A stretch of 8,825 bases of DNA from Clostridiaceae bacterium (GTDB lineage: Bacteria > Bacillota > Clostridia > Monoglobales > Firm-18): positions 1 through 8,825 of the forward strand of contig JAAZFB010000193.1 of NCBI GenBank assembly GCA_012511915.1, written 5' to 3'. Numbering within the stretch: the first letter of the stretch is position 1; each line of letters opens with the position of its first letter. Shown here one piece after another: positions 1-5,313 of the stretch. The notes under the pieces are model-generated. The model did no database searches. It saw only the letters and a list, made by a program, of their open reading frames with translations, and was not told the DNA's origin. Position numbers and translations under genes: made by a program.

Positions 1-122
1 CTGACTGATTTTGTGACGATGAGGTCTATGTCGCCCTCCAGAGCATCAGCTACCATCTGATTGAAGCCATCGCGTTTCTTGGTGGTGACCGCAGAAATCC
101 CTTCGTCAGTATAAACGCCTTA
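1..122 (-). pseudogene. Serine recombinase fragment, 5'-truncated, runs off the left edge
   Basis: On the minus strand this reads GVYTDEGISAV, then TKKRDGF, then DLIVTKSVS. This is the middle of a resolvase-type (serine recombinase) catalytic domain, the part between the catalytic serine and the SRF/SRxxR helix. The first roughly 50 residues, including the catalytic serine, are missing. In frame, a TAA lies directly before the GGC of Gly1 and no start or ribosome site is visible. Homology therefore begins abruptly at about position 120, only some 20 bases past the terminator of the recombinase fragment upstream. The gene continues beyond base 1, so the state of its 3' part is unknown. Tandem serine recombinases of this kind occur at the ends of Tn4451-like and related clostridial integrative elements. 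The family assignment is firm at domain level; calling it dead rests on the missing N-terminus. Confidence 0.75.
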
Positions 123-142
123 TGGACTAAACCCCAATGCCT

Positions 143-177
143 AAAAAATTGGCGTGAACCCCTCGAAGTTCACGCCA
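143..177 (-). terminator. Rho-independent terminator after the recombinase C-terminal fragment
   Basis: On the minus strand, TGGCGTGAAC and GTTCACGCCA form a perfect 10-bp stem (plus 150-159 with 168-177) around an 8-base loop. An A and six Ts follow (plus 149-143). The stem starts directly after the TAA stop of the recombinase remnant at 178-180, so it terminates that transcript. Confidence 0.9.
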
Positions 178-803
178 TTATCCTTTATACACTGTTTTTC
201 CACTTGCACTTGCCGTGATTGGCTCTCCCTCTTGTGGTATTGTGCCGATGTAGTTGTACACAATTCTTATGTTTTGCCTCTTTTCATCTGCCCAGTGCGG
301 AAACCGCCGTTGGTTCACCATCTCCGTTTCGCCGACTTCAATCCGCTCGATGAATTCGCTTACAACCTCGGCACTCAATTCCTTAATCTCCGTGAACCTC
401 TTAACCGTCCGCAGAAACTTGTCAATGCCCTGTGTCTGCGCTTTAGCTTGCTCAAGCACGGGGCGAAGGGCATCCATTTTTACCGTTAGCTCAGTCTGCT
501 CCTGTTCGTATTTGCCGAGCATTTTAGCGAACCGCTCGGAACTAAGCTCTCCGCTGACCTTATCCTCATATATTTGAGAAATAATGTCGTCAAGCTGTCG
601 AATGCGGTTTTCGGCTTTGGAGTACTCCGTTTTTGCCTTTCTAATGCTTTTCTCATTGTCATTTTGAGCCTTCTTGCCCGCCATTTCAATGAAGCTGACC
701 TCGTGGTCTTTCGCAAGAGCGAACACACGCTGTATATCGCAAAGCACGAGCTGTTCGATTATTTCTTGACGGATTGAATGCGGTGTGCAATTGCCGAAAC
801 CGT
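178..803 (-). pseudogene. C-terminal third of a large serine recombinase
   Basis: The open frame runs from about 803 down to the stop at 178-180. It starts inside the zinc-ribbon region with FGNCTPHSIRQE, the last-cysteine motif of large serine recombinases. A long charged coiled coil follows, including the family-typical stretch around YEDKVSGELSSERF and KYEQEQTEL. The tail ends with IRIVYNYIG. The catalytic domain, the recombinase DNA-binding domain and the first half of the zinc ribbon are absent, roughly 350 residues judged by the intact recombinase at 5314-6939. The only inframe ATG (747) lies inside the conserved region, so I see no genuine start. The 5' side abuts, head to head, a plus-strand surface-protein fragment at about 800. 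A broken recombinase is the best reading; a translated product could not recombine DNA. Confidence 0.8.
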
Positions 804-1258
804 CCGAGTTTGACGTGAATGTCCTTCCCGGCAGAAGGCTTGACAGACTGAAGATTGGTTATGATGGCAACATCTCCTTCTTCACAAGTGCCGGGTTTGA
901 TTTAAATGCAATCACCATCAATGGGTATGATCAATATGGCGACGACTATGCCATATATGAAAGCTCCTATGAATGGCTGACGGGTGGCATTGCGGCTGTC
1001 AGTGGCGCAAAATCCGTTGGCGATTTGAGGCTTTGCGGTATTTCGAGTGGTGAGGGCACTCTTAATCTAAAAATAGGAAATGTGGTGTCGAACGGGCTGG
1101 CGTTTACTGTGAATGCAGACCTTGAGTTGACAACGCTTGAAATAAGCCTTGCTGACCCATTGATAATGTGTGTTAGCAACAACCCTGAAACATTTGTAAA
1201 TTTGCCAAAAAAGATTAGAAACATAATGGCATCTGTTTCGTACGACAGACACACATAG
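801..1258 (+). pseudogene. C-terminal remnant of an Ig-like surface protein
   Basis: The frame is open from 770 and ends at TAG 1256-1258. The only early start is a GTG at 785 with no ribosome site, and it lies where the opposite strand still reads as recombinase. The likely real sequence begins near 800. Residues such as ITINGYDQYGDDYAIY, then WLTGGIAAVSGA, then ISSGEGTLNLKIG and SNGLAFTVN have the rhythm of bacterial Ig-like (Big-type) repeats of secreted Clostridia proteins: a YDQYG strand, a GxGT turn and a closing FTVN strand. No signal peptide, sortase motif or SLH repeat is visible. It looks like the 3' end of a larger exported protein cut by the rearrangement that placed a recombinase next to it. 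The base composition is less AT-rich than the right half of the window. A translated, short, intact protein is the less likely alternative. Confidence 0.5.
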
Positions 1259-1517
1259 GTGCAGGGACCATTGATACAGTAAGAACCGCTTATTTCAAGA
1301 ACTAAAGAAGTCGGTGCTATGTATATTAGTCAAAGATTAATCCTATACTGAACTTACGATTATGCAAAAATGGTGAATCAGGTTGATCAATTGGTCTATA
1401 GGGTGTACACCTCTTAACAATTCGGCAAAATGAACTCCTTATTTTGCGAAAAGGTATATTATGCAAAATTGTATCAAATATTAGGTGCAAAGACATAAAG
1501 AAACCGAAAGGTCAATG
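1259..1517. other. Gene-poor stretch between fragments
   Basis: No convincing gene here. On the minus strand an ATG-started frame of 56 codons exists (1326-1496) but it has no ribosome site and no motif I recognise. Around 1410 there is a short palindrome (GGTGTACACC). The minus strand near 1395-1425 weakly resembles the decayed stretch at 4829-4951 (a shared TTAAGNGNTGTACAC). It may be old element debris. Confidence 0.4.
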
Positions 1518-1550
1518 AAAACCGCTTGATTTCAAGCGGTTTTGTTGTTT
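1518..1550 (+). terminator. Hairpin terminator, plus strand
   Basis: AAAACCGCTTGA (1518-1529) pairs perfectly with TCAAGCGGTTTT (1532-1543), with a tight TT apex. A T-rich run follows (1540-1552). It could end transcription coming from the surface-protein fragment about 260 bases upstream. Because the arms begin with four As, it can also act on the minus strand. Confidence 0.75.
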
Positions 1551-1603
1551 TTATGCAGTTTAGGGTAACCACTCTATGAGATTATACTAAAATTTATTTA
1601 CGC

Positions 1604-1644
1604 AACAAAAAAGACCAAGTAACTTATGATTACTTAGCCTTTTT
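1604..1644 (-). terminator. Terminator of the BlaI-M56-stalk operon
   Basis: Read on the minus strand, 1644-1630 pairs with 1622-1608 as a continuous 15-bp RNA stem that includes G-U wobbles, around a 7-base loop, ending in a U run (plus 1612-1607). The plus-strand reading has A-C mismatches at the wobble positions, so the structure is specific to minus-strand RNA. It lies about 75 bases after the stop of the stalk-domain gene and is the natural end of that operon. Confidence 0.85.
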
Positions 1645-1718
1645 ATTTTTTGACTTAACTTAATGACATTGACCATGCTGTCAGATTTTTTTCTTGACCT
1701 AAACTGCGAAAATACAAC

Positions 1719-3023
1719 TTACTCCACCACTACACTTCCGTCACTAAGAGGAAGCACTTTGTCGAATCCAAGTGCATCCTTGACGCTATCATAGGTTTTA
1801 CGCCACTCAACTTTATATTCCTTATCATATTTCGTAACTACTGTTTCGGTATCATACCAAATTGAGGAAATGTATGCAGGCTGTGGAATTGTTTTTATAT
1901 TGCGGCTTGAAACCATAATGAAACCGCCGTCATTTGTCGGAGATATATCCCCATAACAATCAGCTTCAAAAGTCAAAAGCTTTTTCCCATCTTTGCCATA
2001 ACAATTTATTGCTCCGCCTTTTTGCACCGCCTGATTATCACTAAACTTTTGGATACCAATAACCCTGCCGGCACTAAGCTCGGTAACAGCATGTATCCAT
2101 TGCGAAAGGGGCTCGGTTGCCCAAATTTTGTTTCCGTTAGCATCCAGCTTTACAATGGATAATTTAAGCTCACCCTTTCCGCTATACTTTTCGTCTTCAT
2201 TGCGAACAACATAAACCGCTTTATCCGAAACGTGATAGACAGAATCGGCAATCTGAACAGGTGACGTCCATTTAACTGCCAGTGTTTCAGGGTTGATACA
2301 GGCAATAAAAGGCAAATTGCCGGTATTGGCAAAATCACCGTCAAAAGATTGGCTGATGCCCGATATTACAATGCCGATTTTGGAGTTGTATTTCGCAGCA
2401 CTTGCCCAATCAAAATCACTGCCGCCATAGGTTTGTTTTTTTATTTCAATTCCGCTGCTGCTATATTTAGTAATACAAATATCTGAATAGCCGCCGTTTT
2501 TCTCTATCCGACAGACGGCAAAATAATTTCCTTTTTCATCAATCAAAAGAAATGCATCCGGATTCTTTTCTATAACCTTAGCATATCCTTGAGTTTTCTC
2601 GAAAATTATATCATTGTTAATTACATGATTTTCATCGACAGTGCTTCCCACAACTTTTTCACTATCAATATCAGGTAGCGGCACATAATGTGTATCAATC
2701 GGCAACGGTTCTGACATGGACATGGGCGTAGGGTCGTTAATTATCACTTTTTTGTTATCAGCGTCCCAGATTACCTCTTTACCAAATGCACCGGCAATGG
2801 CACGAACAGGAATATATGTTGTGTCATTATAAATAAACAGTTCAACCGCATTTCCGTTTGCATCGGTTAATTCAACCTCACTGTCGTTTATCAATACCTT
2901 AATATTGTCAAACAGAGCGCTGATTTTTTGTTCGCCCGAAGATGCAAACACGATACAGGCAGTAAAGCTCACTACCAAAGTAACAGCTACTCCTGTTACA
3001 AAGCCTTTCATTTCTTTTAACAT
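1719..3023 (-). CDS. Exported stalk-domain protein with PQQ-like repeats
   Basis: 434 residues. Residues 1-28 form a signal peptide: basic MLKEMKG, a hydrophobic core, then VFASSG, with likely cleavage after Ala27. FTAC at 20-23 is a poor lipobox. Residues about 38-97 match the copper amine oxidase N-terminal (stalk) domain: INDSEVEL, then YIPVRAIAGAFGKEVIWDADNKK near 70-92. After a Pro-rich linker, residues about 130-434 hold strands ending in patterns such as ITKYSSSGIEIKKQTYGG, LDANGNKIW and TKYDKEYKVEWRKTYD, typical of PQQ-like beta-propeller repeats. The product should act outside the membrane, probably as a ligand-binding or wall-associated protein; no enzyme motif is visible. The start is set by AGGAGGTC six bases upstream of the ATG, 11 bases after the M56 stop, so it is co-translated with the protease gene. 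It could be the operon's output or an unlinked sensor for the sensor-less protease; both are inference. Confidence 0.85.
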   Translation of the reverse strand: MLKEMKGFVTGVAVTLVVSFTACIVFASSGEQKISALFDNIKVLINDSEVELTDANGNAVELFIYNDTTYIPVRAIAGAFGKEVIWDADNKKVIINDPTPMSMSEPLPIDTHYVPLPDIDSEKVVGSTVDENHVINNDIIFEKTQGYAKVIEKNPDAFLLIDEKGNYFAVCRIEKNGGYSDICITKYSSSGIEIKKQTYGGSDFDWASAAKYNSKIGIVISGISQSFDGDFANTGNLPFIACINPETLAVKWTSPVQIADSVYHVSDKAVYVVRNEDEKYSGKGELKLSIVKLDANGNKIWATEPLSQWIHAVTELSAGRVIGIQKFSDNQAVQKGGAINCYGKDGKKLLTFEADCYGDISPTNDGGFIMVSSRNIKTIPQPAYISSIWYDTETVVTKYDKEYKVEWRKTYDSVKDALGFDKVLPLSDGSVVVE

Positions 3024-3034
3024 TTTTTGACCTC

Positions 3035-3970
3035 CTATACTTTTGGGTTTGTAAGAAGCATAATCGCAACAAGCAATAAAAATGCAATTGACGCAGCAAT
3101 CCCGAACACAGATAAGCGCTTATACGCAAGTACATTAAGCACCCTTGACTTAGTGTCTGACTTCCCAAAAGAAGCGTGAATAAGATTTTTGTTTTGCCGA
3201 TTTCCCGCAATACTAAATAATGCCTCGGCGTATTCCTTCTTTTTGGCAAAACCGTATGTTTTTGTGGTAGCTTCATCACAGGAAAGCTCCATATCATTTA
3301 AAAAGAAGAAAAATCCAAACCAAGCAATAGGATTAAACCAATGTATACAGACGGTACCCAATCCAATGATTCGCCATAGATTATCCATTCTTTGCATATG
3401 AGTTTTTTCGTGTGCAATAATATGTACCGCTTGTGAGGAACTTATATCCAGTCCAATTGGTAATATAATTTTAGGATTTCTAATTCCCAACAAAAACGGT
3501 GATAATACAGTTTTATCTTCATAGATATTGTCTTTCAGATGAACTGCATTTTTGTATTGACGAATTGTGGAGCAATAAATAACTATTATTGCAATCAAAG
3601 AAATACATACGCCCATCAACCAGATACAGGAGCTTATACCGAAAACATGTTCAAATCTTTGTGTCTTATACTCCATCGGCGAATAAGATAATGCCGCGTT
3701 AAAATAATTTGAGACTGTGAAATTCGCATCAAACAAATTCCCTACAGGAATTAATTTTTTTATTAACCCGCTTAAATAGTTAAACACGCTAATGCTGCTG
3801 GATATTGCAAAGGGCAGCAGCATTCTTATCAGTGCCACAAACCAAAGAACATATAAAAGCCTTCTTGAAATAATCTTTATTTGCCGCACTATCAAAAGCG
3901 AAAGGATAACAAGCGACCCGCTTATACTCATATTAATTACAAAGTAAAAACACGATTCATACATATTCAC
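3035..3970 (-). CDS. M56/BlaR1-type membrane metalloprotease without sensor domain
   Basis: 311 residues. BlaR1/MecR1 proteins are polytopic zinc proteases that, when their outer domain is acylated by beta-lactam, trigger loss of the BlaI repressor. Here hydrophobic helices lie near 10-28, 37-56, 112-133, 204-224 and 286-306. The family motif SPFLLGIRNPKIILP is at 157-171, the zinc motif HEKTH at 187-191 and the third-ligand region MELSCDEA at 227-234. The protease core is therefore complete. The protein stops five residues after the last helix, where BlaR1 (about 590 residues) would continue into a penicillin-binding domain, so any signal must come from another partner or from the membrane. 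The GTG at 3970 overlaps the BlaI stop (GTGA) and has AAGGA upstream; an ATG two codons later (3964) is an equal candidate. Translational coupling to the repressor is clear either way. Confidence 0.9.
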   Translation of the reverse strand: MNMYESCFYFVINMSISGSLVILSLLIVRQIKIISRRLLYVLWFVALIRMLLPFAISSSISVFNYLSGLIKKLIPVGNLFDANFTVSNYFNAALSYSPMEYKTQRFEHVFGISSCIWLMGVCISLIAIIVIYCSTIRQYKNAVHLKDNIYEDKTVLSPFLLGIRNPKIILPIGLDISSSQAVHIIAHEKTHMQRMDNLWRIIGLGTVCIHWFNPIAWFGFFFFLNDMELSCDEATTKTYGFAKKKEYAEALFSIAGNRQNKNLIHASFGKSDTKSRVLNVLAYKRLSVFGIAASIAFLLLVAIMLLTNPKV

Positions 3971-4341
3971 CCACCATCCTTATCAAACGTGTCAATTAAA
4001 TTTCTTATTTGTAAAATTTCTTGTTTTGATAGCTTCTCTTGGTTTAAAAAAGATGAAAACAGCATTTTCACCGAACCGTCATACAGCTTGTCAACAAGCG
4101 CTTTTGCCTCGTCATATCTGACCTGCTCCTTTTCTATCAAAGGCACACAAATAAAATTAGGTTCCACCCTTGAAACAGCTTTTTTGGCAACTAATTTTTT
4201 AAGGACGGTATATGTGGTGTTTTTATTCCATCCAATTGTTTCTCCAGCCAATAGAGATAACTCTTTTGCACTAATGTTCGGATTTTCCCAAATCAACTCC
4301 ATCAGTTTTAACTCACTGTCAAACAATTTAATGCTTTCCAT
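3967..4341 (-). CDS. blaI: BlaI/MecI-family transcriptional repressor
   Basis: 124 residues, the usual length for BlaI/MecI/CopY-type repressors. The winged-helix DNA-binding domain fills the N-terminal half: ELKLMELIWENPNISAKEL (10-28), then the recognition-helix signature GWNKNTTYTVLKKLVAKKAV (37-56). The C-terminal part (about 75-120) is the helical dimerisation region. Members repress their own operon by binding dyads at the promoter and are removed by a BlaR1-type protease. Two matching dyads lie directly upstream. The start ATG (4341) has GAGGTG five bases before it. The gene overlaps the M56 gene by four bases. No beta-lactamase lies nearby, so the regulon need not concern penicillin; blaI is used as a family name only. 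Confidence 0.92.
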   Translation of the reverse strand: MESIKLFDSELKLMELIWENPNISAKELSLLAGETIGWNKNTTYTVLKKLVAKKAVSRVEPNFICVPLIEKEQVRYDEAKALVDKLYDGSVKMLFSSFLNQEKLSKQEILQIRNLIDTFDKDGG

Positions 4342-4355
4342 ATAAACACCTCTAG

Positions 4356-4369
4356 ACTATTGTAGTAGT
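4356..4369. promoter_or_regulatory. BlaI operator 2, at the transcript start
   Basis: Plus reading ACTATTGTAGTAGT, the inverted second copy of the operator. It is centred 26 bases from operator 1 and falls just downstream of the predicted start site. The shared consensus is ACTAYYACAATAGT. Paired dyads of this kind are the normal arrangement for BlaI/MecI repressors. Confidence 0.7.
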
Positions 4370-4379
4370 TTGTGTTTAT

Positions 4380-4408
4380 ATACTATCACAATAGTCCGGA
4401 GCTGTCAA
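4380..4408 (-). promoter_or_regulatory. Sigma-A promoter of the BlaI operon
   Basis: On the minus strand there is a perfect -35 TTGACA (plus 4403-4408), a 17-base spacer, and -10 TAGTAT (plus 4380-4385). Transcription should begin near 4373, giving a short leader of about 30 bases before the blaI ATG. Confidence 0.85.
4382..4395. promoter_or_regulatory. BlaI operator 1, over the -10/spacer
   Basis: Plus reading ACTATCACAATAGT, a dyad with perfect ACTAT/ATAGT arms and a 4-base centre. It overlaps the -10 box and the spacer, so bound repressor would exclude RNA polymerase. It differs from operator 2 at two of 14 bases when the copies are aligned in opposite orientation. The assignment to BlaI comes from position and from the resemblance to known bla/mec dyads. 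Confidence 0.75.
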
Positions 4409-4420
4409 TAACTTTTTTCA

Positions 4421-4456
4421 AAATATAAAAGACGACTATCATAAAAGATAATCGCC
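4421..4456 (-). terminator. Terminator of the decayed DUF4367-like gene
   Basis: On the minus strand GGCGATTATC pairs with GATAGTCGTC (10 bp, two G-U wobbles) around the loop TTTTAT, followed by TTTTATATTT. It sits 11 bases past the stop of the remnant at 4467. It also insulates the BlaI promoter, whose -35 box is 13 bases further on. Confidence 0.8.
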
Positions 4457-4466
4457 TTTAGGGTCT

Positions 4467-4646
4467 TTATTTAAATGATTCAGTAACTTTGAATAACTCT
4501 TCCTTCAACAGTGTATCTTTTCCTACAACATTAATGGAAATGTTATCTGTTTCCCAAATGATAACTCACAATTGACTTAATAAGGCCGCCATATTTATCA
4601 ACCAATATTACCATTCTTTCAATCCATTATTTAACTTTAAAGTCAT
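4467..4646 (-). pseudogene. Frameshifted C-terminal remnant, DUF4367-like
   Basis: Three reading-frame pieces line up on the minus strand. MTLKLNNGLKEW (from ATG 4646) is closed by a stop. WIERMVILVDKYGGLIKSIVS follows in a second frame. A third frame runs IIWETDNISINVV, then KDTLLKEELFKVTESFK, and ends at TAA 4467-4469. The last piece has the character of the DUF4367 C-terminus (Trp-acidic strand, then K/EEL.K..ES), a domain of membrane-anchored Bacillota proteins often paired with sigma factors or M56/BlaR-like systems. The join between pieces two and three is at about 4555-4570. A dedicated terminator still follows, which supports a once-functional gene. The family call is tentative; that this is decayed coding sequence is more secure. 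Confidence 0.5.
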
Positions 4647-4828
4647 TTTACACTACCCTTTAGAATGAATATCTATAAACAAAACTTTAGGCATAGTATA
4701 AAAGCGATATTAATAAACTTTTCCGCATAGTGAAGATTATGTAAAAAATGAGATAGTATTATACGAACAAACGTGCTTGTGAATAATATGCCCCTGAACA
4801 TTGCCTTAAAACGCCCCGTGTTTCTGAT
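4647..4828. other. No gene seen; AT-rich spacer
   Basis: AT-rich sequence with stops in all frames. A TATAAT on the minus strand near 4768 could be an old promoter for the remnant at 4467-4646, but I see no good -35 box. Nothing else is supportable. Confidence 0.4.
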
Positions 4829-4951
4829 TTAAGCAATCTGGTTGTGCACAATCCTTATCTCTTTGATTCGGTGTGTACAGCCCTTAATTTTGCCTTGTGA
4901 TGCTTCTTTTGCCCACACATAGTTAACGGCGGTATATTTTAGGTTAAATCC
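4829..4951 (-). pseudogene. Short decayed coding stretch, recombinase-tail-like
   Basis: Forty codons lie open between a TGA (4952-4954) and a TAA (4829-4831) on the minus strand. They read NLKYTAVNYVWAKEAS, then KIKGCTHRIKEIRIVHNQIA. The end IRIVHNQI resembles the C-terminal IRIVYNYIG of the recombinase remnant at 178-803. At DNA level GTTGTRCACAATYCTTAT (plus strand) is shared with the region near 250. There is no start codon and no ribosome site. A fragment of a serine recombinase end is my best guess, at low confidence; a chance open frame is possible. Confidence 0.3.
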
Positions 4952-4966
4952 TCAAATATACCGCCG
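4927..4966. repeat. Long inverted repeat (17-bp arms, one mismatch)
   Basis: CGGCGGTATATTT (4927-4939) pairs with AAATATACCGCCG (4954-4966). After one mismatch the stem continues with AGG/CCT around a 6-base loop. Neither side has a canonical T run. It covers the restored stop codon of the DUF6809-like gene. It may be a bidirectional transcription stop or an element-end structure. Confidence 0.65.
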
Positions 4967-4985
4967 CTTTCATTCATACATTCAA

Positions 4986-5228
4986 TTATAAATCTTGCCC
5001 CGAGTCTGAACCCTCAGTGAATATCTGACATTCACTGATCCCCGTAAATTCGTCCATACATTCTCTGTACCTTGAAAATGTTTCCTTTTCACTGTCATTG
5101 AGCGATGCAATTAAATTTTCTTCATTCCGGGTGATTAAGTTTAATAACTTTTCGTATTCCGTCCGCCGCTTGAAGCCTTTTTCGTTTGGTCTTACATTAC
5201 CGTACCAGAATTCTTCCAATTTATTCAT
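4986..5228 (-). CDS. Small DUF6809-like protein, apparently frameshifted at the 3' end
   Basis: 80 residues as read. The N-terminus NKLEEFWYGNVRPNEKGFKR, the centre EYEKLLNLITRNEENLIASL and FSRYRECMDEF match the pattern of small DUF6809-type proteins common next to recombinases in Clostridia elements. Their function is unknown to me. Family members normally continue through an EGFxLGAR motif. Here the frame goes TEGSDSGQDL and stops, but the next frame reads FRLGARFIIECMNESGG and ends IFEDLT at a stop at 4939-4941. One missing base at about 5009-5014 explains this; repaired, the protein would be 96 residues. The start ATG (5228) has AAGGAGG nine bases upstream. It lies 85 bases after the recombinase stop, same strand, with a leader copied from that of the recombinase. 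A sequencing error or a programmed shift cannot be excluded. Confidence 0.75.
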   Translation of the reverse strand: MNKLEEFWYGNVRPNEKGFKRRTEYEKLLNLITRNEENLIASLNDSEKETFSRYRECMDEFTGISECQIFTEGSDSGQDL

Positions 5229-5238
5229 TTTATCAATC

Positions 5239-5266
5239 CTCCTTCAGCAACACACAATAGCACAAG
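5239..5266 (-). repeat. Leader repeat copy A, upstream of the DUF6809-like gene
   Basis: This 28-base stretch (plus CTCCTTCAGCAACACACAAT and onward) matches 6949-6976 at 23 of 28 positions without gaps. It carries the ribosome site and, on the minus strand, a TGNTATNNT element that could be an extended -10 box. The same leader placed before two genes of the module suggests duplication and shared expression. Confidence 0.6.
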
Positions 5267-5313
5267 GAATCTTGAAAGTACAGACAAATTTCAGTATATT
5301 TTCAGAATATTTT

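Noticed and set aside
154..777. Plus-strand open frames (154-489, 254-577, 574-777)
   Set aside because: They are antisense shadows of the recombinase C-terminal fragment, whose minus-strand translation has clear family motifs.
967..1254. Minus-strand open frames within the surface-protein fragment
   Set aside because: No ribosome site and no motif; the plus frame has the Ig-like pattern.
1326..1496. 56-codon ATG frame on the minus strand
   Set aside because: No ribosome site, no known motif, unlikely composition; treated as non-coding or debris.
1719..4341. A complete beta-lactam resistance operon
   Set aside because: No beta-lactamase or penicillin-binding sensor domain is present, so resistance cannot be claimed.
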